Shown: one piece after another, positions 1-12,259 of the stretch | How positions within the stretch are numbered: the first letter of the stretch is position 1 | Layout of the letters: each line of letters opens with the position of its first letter | Origin: Leptodactylus fallax | Taxonomy: Eukaryota > Chordata > Amphibia > Anura > Leptodactylidae | Length of the DNA: 64,000 nt | Assembly: GCA_947044405.1 (NCBI GenBank) | Contig: CAMRHE010000035.1 | Coordinates: forward strand, 7,909,501-7,973,500 | Direction: 5' to 3' | Made by a program: the position numbers and the translations under genes | Notes under the pieces: generated by a model | What the model was told of the DNA's origin: nothing | Database searches by the model: none | The model's input: only the letters and a program-made list of their open reading frames with translations

Positions 1-21
1 GTAAACTTTTTAGCTCAACTG
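1..21 (+). mobile_element. 3' terminus of a Tc1-like element cut by the window edge
   Basis: The first 21 bases match the last 21 bases of the Tc1-like element at 53466-55096 (the stretch ending at 55096) with one difference, a T for an A in the sixth-last base region. They end in CAACTG followed by TA. The rest of this copy would lie upstream of the window. Three TA dinucleotides separate it from the next Tc1-like element. Confidence 0.75.
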
Positions 22-27
22 TATATA

Positions 28-1594
28 CAGTCATGGCCAAAAGTTTTGAGAATGATACAAATATTAATTTTTACAAAGTCTACTGCTTCAGTTTTTCTAA
101 TGGCAATTTGCATATACTCCAGAATGTTATAAAGAGTGATCAGCTTAACAGCAATTACTTGCAAAGTCAATATTTGCCTAGAAAATGAACTTTATCCCCC
201 AAAACACATTTCAACATCATTGCAGCCCTGCCTTAAAAGGACCACCTAACATCGTTTCAGTGATTGCTCCATTAACACAGGTGTGGGTGTTGATGAGGGC
301 AGGGCTTGAGATCAATCTGTCATGATTAAGTAAGAATGACACCACTGGACACTTTAAAAGGAGGCTGGTGCTAGCCATCATTGTTTCTCTTCTGTTAACC
401 ATGGTTATCTCTAAAGAAATACGTGCAGTCATCATTGCACTGCACAAAAATGGCCTAACTGGGAAGAGTATTGCAGCTAGAAAGATTGCACCTCAGTCAA
501 CAATCTATCGCATCATCAAGAACTTCAAGGAGAGAGGTTCCATTGGTGCCAAAAAGGCTCCAGGGCGCCCAAGAAAGACCGGCAAGCGGCAGGACCGTCT
601 CTTAAAAGTGTTTCAGCTGCGGGATCGGGCTACCAGCAGTGCAGAGCTTGCTGAGGAATGGCAGCAGGCAGGTGTGAGTGCATCTGCACGCACTGTGAGG
701 CGGAGACTCTTGGAGCAAGGCCTGGTCTCAAGGAGGGCAGCAAAGAAGCCACTTCTCTCCAGAAAAAACATCAGGGACAGACTGATATTCTGCAAAAGGT
801 ACAGGGAGTGGACTGCTGAGGACTGGGGTAAAGTCATTTTCTCTGATGAATCCCCTTTTCCATTGTTTGGAACATCTGGAAAACAGCTTATTCGGAGAAG
901 AAGAGGTGAGCGCTACCACCAGTCTTGTCTCATGCCAACTGTAAAGCATCCTGAAACCATTCATGTGTGGGGTTGCTTCTCAGCCAAGGGAATCGGCTCT
1001 CTCACAGTCTTGCCTAAAAACACAGCCATGAATAAAGAATGGTACCAGAATGTCCTCCAAGAGCAACTTCTCCCAACCGTCCAAGAGCAGTTTGGCGCTC
1101 AACAATGCCTTTTCCAGCATGATGGAGCACCTTGCCATAAAGCAAAGGTGATAACTAAATGGCTCAGGGAACAAAACATAGAGATTCTGGGTCCATGGCC
1201 TGGAAACTCCCCAGATCTTAATCCCATTGAGAACTTGTGGTCAATCATCAAGAGACGGGTGGACAAACAAAAACCAACAAATTCAGACAAAATTAAAGCA
1301 TTGATTCTGCAAGAATGGACTGCTATCAGTCAGGATTTGGTCCAGAAGTTGATTGAGAGCATGCCAGGGAGAATTGCAGAGGTCCTGAAGAAGAAGGGTC
1401 AACACTGCAAATATTGACTTGCTGCATTAACTCATTCTAACTGTCAATATAAGCTTCTGTTACTCATAATATGAATGCAATTATATTTCTGTATGTGATA
1501 AAAACATCTGACAAACACACATAAAAACCAGAGGGCAGCAGATCATGTGAAAATATAATATTTGTGTCATTCTCAAAACTTTTGGCCATGACTG
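28..1594 (+). mobile_element. Complete Tc1-like DNA transposon with intact transposase frame
   Basis: The element is 1567 bp and is flanked by TA on both sides (26-27 and 1595-1596), the usual Tc1/mariner target duplication. The ends are inverted repeats of about 38 bp starting CAGTCATGGCCAAAAG. Left and right ends differ by one base (T at 55 against C in the complement of the right end). One uninterrupted transposase gene fills the interior. Near-identical ends and an open frame suggest recent insertion. It sits directly beside the end of another Tc1 family at 1-21, in the same orientation. Confidence 0.93.
401..1417 (+). CDS. Tc1-like transposase, full length, DDE spacing of 35
   Basis: Encodes a 338-residue cut-and-paste transposase that would bind the flanking inverted repeats in the nucleus and integrate at TA. 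I chose the ATG at 401 because the open frame extends upstream only to a GTG at 368, and MVISKEIR resembles the start of Tc1 transposases. Residues 1 to about 115 are the paired-like helix-turn-helix region, with a GRPRK basic motif near residue 60. The catalytic triad is visible: D149 in FSDESPF, D241 in QHDGAPCH and E277 in NPIENLW. The two distal residues are separated by 35 positions, not the 34 usual in Tc1. The protein ends HCKY, like the TKY ends of relatives. No stop or frameshift is seen. Activity cannot be judged from sequence. Confidence 0.92.
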   Translation: MVISKEIRAVIIALHKNGLTGKSIAARKIAPQSTIYRIIKNFKERGSIGAKKAPGRPRKTGKRQDRLLKVFQLRDRATSSAELAEEWQQAGVSASARTVRRRLLEQGLVSRRAAKKPLLSRKNIRDRLIFCKRYREWTAEDWGKVIFSDESPFPLFGTSGKQLIRRRRGERYHQSCLMPTVKHPETIHVWGCFSAKGIGSLTVLPKNTAMNKEWYQNVLQEQLLPTVQEQFGAQQCLFQHDGAPCHKAKVITKWLREQNIEILGPWPGNSPDLNPIENLWSIIKRRVDKQKPTNSDKIKALILQEWTAISQDLVQKLIESMPGRIAEVLKKKGQHCKY

Positions 1595-1596
1595 TA

Positions 1597-3626
1597 CTAT
1601 TTTTACATTATTGGTGTGTACACACCACTAGGGGGTGGAAATTTCTATTAAATTTTTATCGCTACTCTATTAAAAGTTATGTTTTAGCCTCTATGTAGGT
1701 CTCTCTTTTCTGTTCTGTGACTACTTAATAGTTAGGTGGAATTGTCCCTCTGTGATTCTATCTCCATCAGCATCCCACCCTCCTTCTGAGTCAAAATTCA
1801 GCTCTGTTTTAATGCTTTCATCTGGTCCCCAGGCAAACCTAGAGTCCAAAGAGAGACTCTTACATGAGACAAAGAGGTTGGTGGAGTTGGGCTCCCTGAC
1901 TGCCATCTTTACTACCCTGTAACCGCACAAGTTAGACTCCTGAATTACTTTGATAATGGTTCAACAAAATCTTGAATAAGTTTGGCCCAAACCATTTGTC
2001 CTTGGGCTCTGTCTACACTACCATGGACATGTTTTCATGCCACAGTAAACCCTCTACCTTTGTTATTCATGACACACCAGGTTCTCCTCACACTTCAAGC
2101 TACCAGACACAACAGTCCTTTAGTGGATATTTCAGGCCCACTTCTTTCAAATTACTAACAACTCAGCCTTTCCACCAGGTGCTTCTGGGCGTCCTTTCCT
2201 GGGTGGTGATAGGGTAACTTCCCTTTGCTTTACCCATGTGCTCTCCAGCGAAACACTAAAATCCCTCTTCTTTTTGTTTTCTGACCAGGCACAGTCCACT
2301 CACAACTAATATGAATACCCTCAATTACAACTTTTTTCTACCATGTAAAAACGGCAAGGAGACCTACATTTTACCCTTACATGTTTTGAGCTTCTCTGTG
2401 TAGTTTCCCCACGTTATATTTGCGATCAATCAAATACTATTCTCCTTTCGGATTCAAAGCCTTTCATTGTTTTGCACAGCATGGGAGTCTGTACTGTGCA
2501 AGACTTTTTCACCTTCCTAATGGGTCAAATGCTTCCACCTCTCCCACAGTGAGGTGCTTGCGACAAAAGCTCAAGAGACCAGTTATAAAATCTTATCTCG
2601 ATTGTGAAGGATCTCGCCTTGCCAAGCCACTTGGCACACCTGCGACCAACCTTCTTTACCTCCCACTCTCACACCGTGAGCGGACCGGGTCATAGAATAA
2701 TATGAAACGAGCTTTATAAATTTTATATATTTATTAACCCCAGTGGGTCGGTACTAAGCATTAACATATACAAAAATATATATATCAATTATCAAGCCAA
2801 CACGGATAAAAGTAAAACTACGGTACAGAAAATAAAATAGGAAATAAAAGGTAGAAAAATACCGGCACAAGTTTGTAGTCCGTTTCTCTAGGCCACCGCA
2901 GGTTTTTGGGCCTAGGGCGCTTCCTTAAGCAAGTTAAAGATAATATGTCTCCAACATGCTGTCCAGAACAGAGGAATAGGCTTCAGGCCTCAATGCTAGG
3001 CCCATGCTCAGTTTACAGCAGGCCAAGCCCTCACATCTTCTCCAAGATAAGAACTTCTTGCTGCCTCCTTGCTGAGTGACCAAGAATCTAGGTCTCCTTT
3101 CAGCATATGGCTAGTGCCCCACCCACACCTCCTCCCTCCTTTGCAGAACCCTCGGAGAGATGGATGTCTTCCTAGGTGCTGGGAGAGATGTGTGTCTGTG
3201 GGTAAACTTAAGTTCATTGGCTTCCTCTCCCTCCCTGTATATCTGCCATCCTGGGGCAATAAACTGCTGGCTAGATAGGGCCATCTCCCATGGTATACAA
3301 ATAAAACCACTGAAGCGTATCGTCCACCAATGTAAACACAACTTAAGCACAAAATTCCTAAAGGTATGTGGAGGACTAATATAAGCAAGTAAAAATACAT
3401 TTCCAAGAAAGATATATAACTGAGGGTCTGTCCATCACATCGATGATAATGTCCAACTCCATACTTGGTATCCTTCCATTCCCAACATGCTGGAGGTGTG
3501 ACTGCTTCTTGGACCATGTTACATGACTGGTGGAAATGCGCGTCTCTAAAGGCTATTGGACAGCAGTCTTTAGAGTTATTCACAAAGTTACAGGGGGTGG
3601 CTATTCCAGAAACTCCTGAGTCTATA
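1597..3626. other. About 2 kb with no recognised gene
   Basis: Short open frames only. The longest, a minus-strand frame of 215 codons over 3008-3655, begins inside the inverted repeat of the next Tc1 element and resembles no family I know, so I treat it as chance. The stretch from about 2690 is A/T rich. I could not match either half to a repeat family. Confidence 0.5.
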
Positions 3627-3628
3627 TA

Positions 3629-5223
<1,595 letters not shown>

Positions 5224-5225
5224 TA

Positions 5226-5631
5226 TGTGGGTGCAGGACAAGCAATGGCGGAGGGGATCTGCTCATCAGACACAATGACATACTCAGAAGACATGGTCAC
5301 TTACTAACGGAACAGACTACTATAGTAATATTTCTGCTGCTGTCCACAAATATAAGGAGTATTTTAAGTCAATGAGAAGTAACTACTTTCTGGTCATTTA
5401 GACACGTTTTAGTTCCTTCAATTTCCTGTTCTCCCATAAATGGTCATGTTATGACCAAACACAACACAGTCCAGAAAGGCCCCTCACCTGCCTCCAAAGG
5501 TACTATAAAACTCTATGGTTTATTGGTCTAGTTGGCTTCAGTTGGGATCATGAGAATGTCCAGCAACCTCTGGATGTCATTGAACGAGATAGGTGAGTAT
5601 TAGTTCACATGATGAAAGGAGGCGACCCTGT
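5226..5631. other. Intergenic, nothing recognised
   Basis: About 400 bp between the Tc1 copy and the hAT element. I see no open frame or recognised repeat. Confidence 0.4.
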
Positions 5632-5639
5632 GGCATATT

Positions 5640-8092
5640 CAGGGCCGGCGGGGGGAGGGGGGTCAAACTGGGCAATTGCCCAGGGCCCCAACACCCATAG
5701 GGGCCCCATACTTTCCCTACTATTAGGACTCTTAATCGGCAGTAGATGAAAGCATCGGCAGATGCAGATTCTGCTGATCGCTGCTTCTACAGTTTGCCGG
5801 CACTTAGAAACAGCTACTAGCTTCCCCACTCCCCCCATGCATTGAGATATCCAGCACATCGTAGTGTGCAGGGTGGAGTCTGCTGCGATGCTTTAACTAT
5901 TGCCAGACAGAGCTGCACATGAGCTTCCTCCATTACCAGTTCACCCAGCAATTCAGCCAAGTGTAAGTGTATGTTTTGTGTAAAATATGTATATTTAATA
6001 TGTATATAATATGTATATATGTGTATATTTGTTTACAGTATGTGTGTTAGGTACTGTGTGAGTACTGTGTGATTGTAGACAGGTATGTGTGTGTGTGTAT
6101 ATATTGTATATGAATGTATGTGTGTAAATATATGGTATATATGTAGGTATATATAGCATATTATTGTCTATCTATCTATATTTTCTTCTGTACATGTGTA
6201 CCATTATACAGTACATACTAGAATTGTATTGTATAGTGTGATGCTCAGTATATTGAGATGTTAAACAGGTTGTCCAGTTATTACTTTTTTCTGCAAGGAG
6301 GCCTGGGAAGGTGAAAAATAAGAAAGCGCATACTCACCTGTCCACGGGGTCTCCCACAGCTGTCCGGTCCAGTGTCACCCGGGGGCTTGTTCTGGCAGGA
6401 GTCCTCACCGCACGTAACTGCTGAGGCCAATCAGCGGCCTAAGGAAAGGACACGGGACATCACAGGTGACGCATGTGAGTGACATCCAGGTTCCTTTCCT
6501 TAGGCTGCTGAGGCGGATGATAGGCCTCAGCGGTTACGTGTGGCGAGAACTGCCACTGGAACAAGCCCCCTGGGCGCCGCTGGACCAGACAGGGGTGGGA
6601 GGACCAGGGACAGGTGAGTGTGGGTTTTATTTTTCACCTTCCCCGGGTTCCTTGCAGAAACCTGTAATTCCTGGACAACCCCTTTAAGGATTAGCCCCAA
6701 CACAACAAAATGCAGCTAAAAAGCACAGGAGATAAAAAGCAGCAAAAACACATTGTTTTTTTTTTCCCCCAGTGTTTTTCATTGAGCTTTTGATGCATTT
6801 TTCTCTGCACTTTCTTCCCCTATTACGGTAAATATATGTGGAAATTCCTGCACGTTTCTGCAGCCGCCATAAACACTGTGTTTCACGTTACAGAAAAGCG
6901 GATTTTTTTTGTTGCAGATTTTGTTGCTGTTTTTTGAGCCAAAGCCAGGAGTGGATTGAGCAGAAGGGAGAAGTGTAAGAAGCTTCCGAGATATTTCACA
7001 ATCCTTTTAAAGCCCTGCTTGGCTTTGGCTCAAAAAAACTAAAGCAAAATCTGCAACAAAGAAAGCTGCTTTTCCACAAAGTGGGGCCTCAGCCTTAAGG
7101 CCGGGGTCCCACCTGGCATAAACGGTCATTTTACAGTCTCTGCAAAGTGTAGTCCTAGGAACAAACTGCTTACTGCAGCATACTATTACAGTGCAGGGCT
7201 GGAAGAGGTTAATTGCTGGCCGGCGTTATGAGGGTGCATCTGCGAATAAAAGGGGGTAGTTGTGTTCTCAAAATGGGAAATGGAGTAACTCTGATCGTAG
7301 TGAAGTGTTTGGCGCTACAAGGGGAACATTATAAGTAAAAGCCGCTATTTGTGGATTATACTATGAGGACAGAGGGGAATCTGGCAGTAAGTGGCTGACG
7401 TGACAGCATTTAGTCCTGGTATAGCGGTCAGCGGGTGACGTGACAGTATTTAGTCCTGGTATAGCAGTCAGCAGGTGACGTGACGATATTTAGTCTTGGT
7501 ATAGTGGTCCTATTTGATAATTCTGTATGTATATACATTTTTTTAATTGTGTGTAGGAAAAGACATATGCCTTGTTACTTGTGCACCTGATTTATAAAGG
7601 GTCAAAAGCAACTAGTTTGGCTATGCAAAAAAATGTACAAACAAATGAAACAACCCCTTTATGCTAAGGCCCCATGCTGTGGAAAAGACTGCGGTGAAAA
7701 CGCATTGCGTTTTTTTTCTGCAGCGTTTTTCATTGTGATCTCAGAGTTTTCCTCTGTGGACTTTCTGTACCTATTATACCTTTATAGAAAACACCAGCAT
7801 TTATGAAGGTATAATTGACATGCTGTGAAAACGCAGCTTTTCCGCTGCAGATTTTTTTTCTGCAATGTGTGTATGGGATTAGTCAGAATCCCCTCCACTT
7901 TGCAGGTACTGTAAAACGTTATTTTTTCTCAATGTGGAGTGCCCCAGCCTTAAAGACCTTAGGAACATCCCTGTAAGCACTGCAGCACATCAAATTAACA
8001 GAATGTGATTATGTAGTAGGTACAATATTTCAACATTTGGGGCCCCACTTTTAATTTTGCCCGGGGCCCCACTTTGTCTAAAACCGGCCCTG
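5640..8092. mobile_element. Non-autonomous hAT-like element with 8-bp target duplication
   Basis: The ends are CAGGGCCGG and CCGGCCCTG, perfect 9-bp inverted repeats of hAT type. The flanks are GGCATATT at 5632-5639 and again at 8093-8100, an exact 8-bp duplication as hAT transposases make. The subterminal regions both carry GGGGCCCC-rich sequence. The 2453-bp interior has no transposase frame. It holds a nested TTAA-bounded MITE (6261-6687), TG/TA microsatellite at 5990-6180, and internal repeats such as GGTGACGTGACA near 7380-7490. It depends on a hAT transposase from elsewhere. Confidence 0.88.
6261..6687. mobile_element. TTAA-bounded palindromic MITE nested in the hAT element
   Basis: Bounded by TTAA at both ends. 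Both arms read inward from TTAA as (AA)GG-GTTGTCCAG, then share a long inverted repeat of about 80 bp including GAAGGTGAAAAATAA and CTCACCTGTCC. The centre is also self-complementary (AGGAAAGGACAC against its complement near 6490). TTAA target sites are typical of piggyBac-type elements. A truncated relative lies at 11748-12019. An open frame at 6466-6687 is a by-product of the GC-rich palindrome. Confidence 0.82.
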
Positions 8093-8100
8093 GGCATATT

Positions 8101-8816
8101 ATGCTCTATTTCATCCTTTGAAATTGCAGCTAAGTATTATCTCTTTTAATTTATTAAACACCTATTATTTTATTATATTCTGATGTGCTTATAGTCATTA
8201 TTTGACTATACTAGAATTAAAAACCGGTTTGCTTACAGCAACAGTCAAAAAAAGATGTTAGAGATGGAGCGGAAAACCAACAGTCTCAAAAAGGGGTATT
8301 CTCATTTCATACATGTCCATCCCACATCCACTTTGAGTAGAAAGATGGACGTGCAATCGAGAATGAATGGCTCTCTCCATTCACTTCTCTGAGACTTCTG
8401 AGAATAACCAAGATGATCAGTTTTTCTCAAAAGTTCCATAGAAGTAAATGTAAAGAGCCGCACATACACACTCTCCACTCACTGCAGTGGTGAGACAGAA
8501 ATGGGGCAACCCCCATTCTTGAGATGGGCATAACACCTTAACTATAGTATTTGAAGCAAGATCCAAAAACAGAAAGCTCTTCACTATCGTCTCATCCTCA
8601 TCCTGTCTACTATCTACCTATTTTCAGTCTGTCTCACTATCTCCCATCTATCTCTGTCCCTCTACCACATTTCTGTGTAATGCCACCTCCATCCATCCAA
8701 CTAGCTATTTAATACCAATCTGTTGCTCATCTCTCATCTATCTACCTATTTTTGTCTGTGTAGCCATCTTCCAGCTATTTATTTCTCAGTCTACCACATA
8801 TTTATCTCCGCATTCT
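8101..8816. other. Intergenic, no gene; pyrimidine-rich approach to a microsatellite
   Basis: No coding potential seen. From about 8580 the sequence is rich in imperfect CTAT and CCATC repeats leading into the perfect array at 8821. Confidence 0.4.
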
Positions 8817-8820
8817 ATCG

Positions 8821-8879
<59 letters not shown>
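8821..8879. repeat. (ATCT)n microsatellite
   Basis: About 15 uninterrupted ATCT units, with degenerate CTAT-rich flanks on both sides from roughly 8580 to 9060. A frame across it (SIYLSIYL repeats) is not a gene. Likely length-polymorphic. Confidence 0.95.
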
Positions 8880-9064
8880 CCTCCATCATCTATTTTTATG
8901 TCTAGCTTTAGCTATCTCCACTTTCTTTCATCTACCTATATTATCTACTTACTATCTGTCTTCCCATCATCTATATACCTATTTCTGTCTGTCTAGCCAT
9001 CTATCTCTCACTCTACCTGATATCCATCTGTTTATCACTACCTCATACCTCTCTCTATGACATA

Positions 9065-9088
9065 GACTCTATGTCATAGAGTCTATGT
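9065..9088. repeat. Short perfect palindrome
   Basis: ATAGACTCTATG and CATAGAGTCTAT sit back to back around 9063-9088, just upstream of the CpG-rich block. It could form a hairpin or cruciform. No function is implied. Confidence 0.6.
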
Positions 9089-9138
9089 ATATACTGTGCT
9101 GCGGTGTGTGCTGAGGTATATTAGTCTATGGGGGAGAC

Positions 9139-9312
9139 ATGAGAGCGGCAGCGGCTCGTCCTCGCAGTCACTACATTCAGCCCAGCTCCGGCTCCTCCCA
9201 TCAGCCTCCTTGTCACGCTGATCCAGGAAGTGTCAGACTGTGGTGTTCAGCAGCTGCGGAAGAGAGAGAAACAGAGCTCGGTGCCCCTTGCAGAGACCCT
9301 TGTGCCAGGGAG
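9139..9312 (+). promoter_or_regulatory. MANEA: CpG-rich block: possible MANEA promoter and untranslated first exon
   Basis: This is the one conspicuously CpG-rich, repeat-free stretch upstream of MANEA. CpGs cluster in GAGCGGCAGCGGCTCGTC and following bases. It holds an ETS-like CAGGAAGTG near 9224-9232. It ends with CCAGGGAG then GTAATG, a reasonable splice donor at 9313. MANEA in other vertebrates has an untranslated first exon, and the first coding exon here begins with a strong splice acceptor at 31924, so an upstream exon must exist. Linking the two across 22.6 kb is inference; an exon elsewhere is equally possible. Confidence 0.35.
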
Positions 9313-9314
9313 GT

Positions 9315-10054
9315 AATGTACCACACAACCCGCTCCGTGCCAGTGCTGCCCACCTGCTGTCATTCGTAGCGCACTGATTGCTGGTGTGTAATGAATGCAC
9401 CAGCTGCCTCTATGGCTGTCTCATGGGTGTAGTGTTCAGTTTGGCACAGAGGACAAGATAGTGCACTCAAAAAGTTTTTTTACAGGCATTGCAGTGCCAT
9501 ATGTTTCTACACTCGGACCAAGACAAGTATGTGAGGGGAGAATGTTGTCTTACCCTCGTTGCGTATGTTTGTGCCTGTGTGACAGGGTTAAAGTCCATAA
9601 TCTGTTGGCCTGGGTCATGTGTGAGAGTGCCCGCTCTCAGGCGCCTGTTTCAGCTGACATATACTGGCTCAGAACAGTATTGCCAGCTGGTGAGATATGT
9701 ACTGTATGTATGTGCTTTCCAGGAGTCTGGAGAATATTTTACAGGAATACCTAGGACCATATCAGTAGTAACACTACATAAATCCCCTCCCCTATATTAT
9801 ATCTATTTGCTGTAAGGCTGGATTACACCTTAATATTGGCATACATATACATCAGCCCATAGACTTTCATGGAAAAATATGTCTCAAAGGAGAATCATGT
9901 TTGCTTAGTTGGGATAAAATGGAATTCCACATCCACAATTGCGTTAAGAGATTCAGTCATTTCATGTTTAAGTGTAGCTATATGCAAACCCTCTTTTTTT
10001 TTTTTTCATATAGTCAACAGTAGCTGCGCAGGTTTGTGTATGTATGTGTGTATA
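9315..10054. other. Unassigned (possible start of MANEA intron 1)
   Basis: Two overlapping frames of about 110-120 codons occur at 9395-9815 but match no family I know and share sequence, so I do not call them genes. No repeat was recognised. Confidence 0.4.
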
Positions 10055-10056
10055 TA

Positions 10057-11702
10057 CAGTCATATGAAAAAGTTTGGGCACCCCTATTAATCTTAATCAT
10101 TTTTAGTTCTAAATATTTGGGTGTTTGCAACAGCCATTTCAATTTGATATATCTAATAACTGATGGACACAGTAATATTTCAGGATTGAAATGAGGTTTA
10201 TTGTACTAACAGAAAATGTGCAATATGCATTAAACCAAAATTTGACCGGTGCAAAAATTTGGGTACCCTTATCATTTTATTGATTTGAATACTCCTAACT
10301 ACTTTTTACTGACTTACTGAAGCACAAAATTGGTTTTGTAACCTCACTGAGCTTTGAACTTCATAGCCAGGTGTATCCAATCATGAGAAAAGGTATTTAA
10401 GGTGGCCAATTGCAAGATGTTCTCCTATTTGAATCTCCTCTGAAGAGTGGCATCATGGGCTCCTCAAAACAACTCTCAAATGATCTGAAAACAAAGATTG
10501 TTCAACATAGTTGTTCAGGGGAAGGATACAAAAAGTTGTCTCAGAGATTTAACCTGTCAGTTTCCACTGTGAGGAACATAGTAAGGAAATGGAAGACCAC
10601 AGGGACAGTTCTTGTTAAGCCCAGAAGTGGCAGGCCAAGAAAAATATCAGAAAGGCAGAGAAGAAGAATGGTGAGAACAGTCAAGGACAATCCACAGACC
10701 ACCTCCAAAGAGCTGCAGCATCATCTTGCTGCAGATGGTGTCACTGTGCATCGGTCAACAATACAGCACACTTTGCACAAGGAGAAGCTGTATGGGAGAG
10801 TGATGCGAAAGAAGCCGTTTCTGAAAGCACGCCACAAACAGAGTCGCCTGAGGTATGCAAAAGCACATTTGGACAAGCCAGCTTCATTTTGGAAGAAGGT
10901 CCTGTGGACTGATGAAACAAAGATTGAGTTGTTTGGTCATACAAAAAGGCGTTATGCATGGCATCAAAAAAACACAGCATTCCAAGAAAAACACTTGCTA
11001 CCCACTGTAAAATTTGGTGGAGGTTCCATCAGGCTTTGGGGCTGTGTGGCCAATGCCGGCACCGGGAATCTTGTTAAAGTTGAGGGTCGCATGGATTCAA
11101 CTCAGTATCAGCAGATTCTTGAGAATAATGTACAAGAATCAGTGACGAATTTGAAGTTACGCCGGGGATGGATATTTCAGCAAGACAATGATCCAAAACA
11201 CAGCTCCAAATCTACTCAGGCATTCATGCAGAGGAACAATTAGAATGTTCTGGAATGGCCATCCCAGTCCCCAGACCTGAATATCATTGAACATCTGTGG
11301 GATAATTTGAAGCGGGCTGTCCACGCTCGGCGACCATCAAACTTAACTGAACTGGAATTGTTTTGTAAAGAGGAATGGTCAAAAATACCTTCATCCAGGA
11401 TCCAGGAACTGATTAAAAGCTACAGGAAGCGACTAGAGGCTGTTATTTTTGCAAAAGGAGGATCTACTAAATATTAATGTCACTTTTCTGTTGAGGTGCC
11501 CATACTTTTGCACCGGTCAAATTTTGGTGTAATGCATATTGCACATTTTCTGTTAGTACAATAAACCTCATTTCAATCCTGAAATATTACTGTGTCCATC
11601 AGTTATTAGATATATCAAATTGAAATGGCTGTTGCAAACACCCAAATATTTAGAACTAAAAATGATTAAGATTAATAGGGGTGCCCAAACTTTTTCATAT
11701 GA

Positions 11703-11705
<3 letters not shown>
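10057..11705 (+). mobile_element. Tc1-like element with long (about 210 bp) inverted repeats
   Basis: The element is 1649 bp. Ends are CAGTCATATGAAAAAG and its complement, flanked by TA at 10055-10056 and 11706-11707. The inverted repeats run from 10057 to about 10270 and from about 11495 to 11705. Each carries an outer and an inner binding-like repeat (TTTGGGCACCCC outside, TTTGGGTACCC inside), the IR/DR structure also seen in Sleeping Beauty-type elements. The right TA runs into a (TA)n tract. Confidence 0.93.
10455..11477 (+). pseudogene. Tc1-like transposase with one premature stop
   Basis: From ATG at 10455 (MGSSKQLSND) the frame runs without any shift to TAA at 11475-11477, which would be 340 residues. 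It is interrupted once, by TAG at 11241-11243, where relatives have a sense codon before [11 protein letters not shown]. The helix-turn-helix region (residues 1-110), a GRPRKIS motif, and the triad in WTDETKIELFG, QQDNDPKH and DLNIIEHLW are all encoded, with the usual spacing of 34. The stop lies between the second and third catalytic residues, so the truncated product lacks the last one. Confidence 0.93.

Positions 11706-11736
<31 letters not shown>
11706..11736. repeat. (TA)n tract at a Tc1 insertion site
   Basis: About 15 TA units directly after the right end of the element at 11705. Either the element entered an existing TA tract or the duplicated target expanded later. Confidence 0.9.
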
Positions 11737-11738
<2 letters not shown>

Positions 11739-11747
11739 ATTGGTTTT

Positions 11748-12019
11748 AAACATTCTCACCTGTCTCCGCAGTCGGTTCCTTCTCTGGTGTTTTGGCGAAA
11801 GTCCCTGCCGCATGTGATTGCTGAGGCCAATCATCAGCCTATGCAAAGGACACAGGATGTCACAGGTCACATATGTGGGTGATGTCCAAGTTCCTTTACT
11901 TAGGCAGGGATTTCCACCAAATCAAGACACTGGAGCAGCAGAACCTACCGGCGGTGGGAGACACCGGAGCATCAGGAACAGGTGATCAAAAAAGCAGTTA
12001 TCCTGGACAATCCCTTTAA
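11748..12019. mobile_element. Truncated TTAA MITE, relative of 6261-6687
   Basis: Shares CTCACCTGTC, the GCTGAGGCCAATCA core, AAAGGACAC and the end TCCTGGACAATCCCTTTAA with the MITE at 6261-6687. The right TTAA is at 12016-12019. The left inverted repeat is missing; the copy begins near the (TA)n tract. Confidence 0.72.
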
Positions 12020-12259
12020 ATTTACAAGCATCCACTGTTAATCTTACCATGGTTATGACTAACGACCGGTAGGTGAGAAACATGTAAACCAGACCTTCAC
12101 TGATCAGGAGAACGCAAAGCAAAAGTCCCATGTTCTGAATGGAGCAGTGGTCAGGTAGGGCGCACACCACTCCATTGATTTCAGTGGGAGTGTCAGGGGT
12201 AGGTGAAATACAAGAACTCCCTTTGAAATGAAAAGAGCAGTGTGCACGATGTATTCAAC

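Noticed and set aside
6466..6687. GC-rich frame of 73 codons
   Set aside because: It lies wholly inside a palindromic MITE.
8723..8905. Open frame rich in SIYL repeats
   Set aside because: It is the translation of the (ATCT)n microsatellite.
9395..9815. Two overlapping frames of about 110-120 codons near the CpG-rich block
   Set aside because: They overlap each other in different phases, lack recognisable domains, and would lie in an intron. No supporting splice or family evidence.
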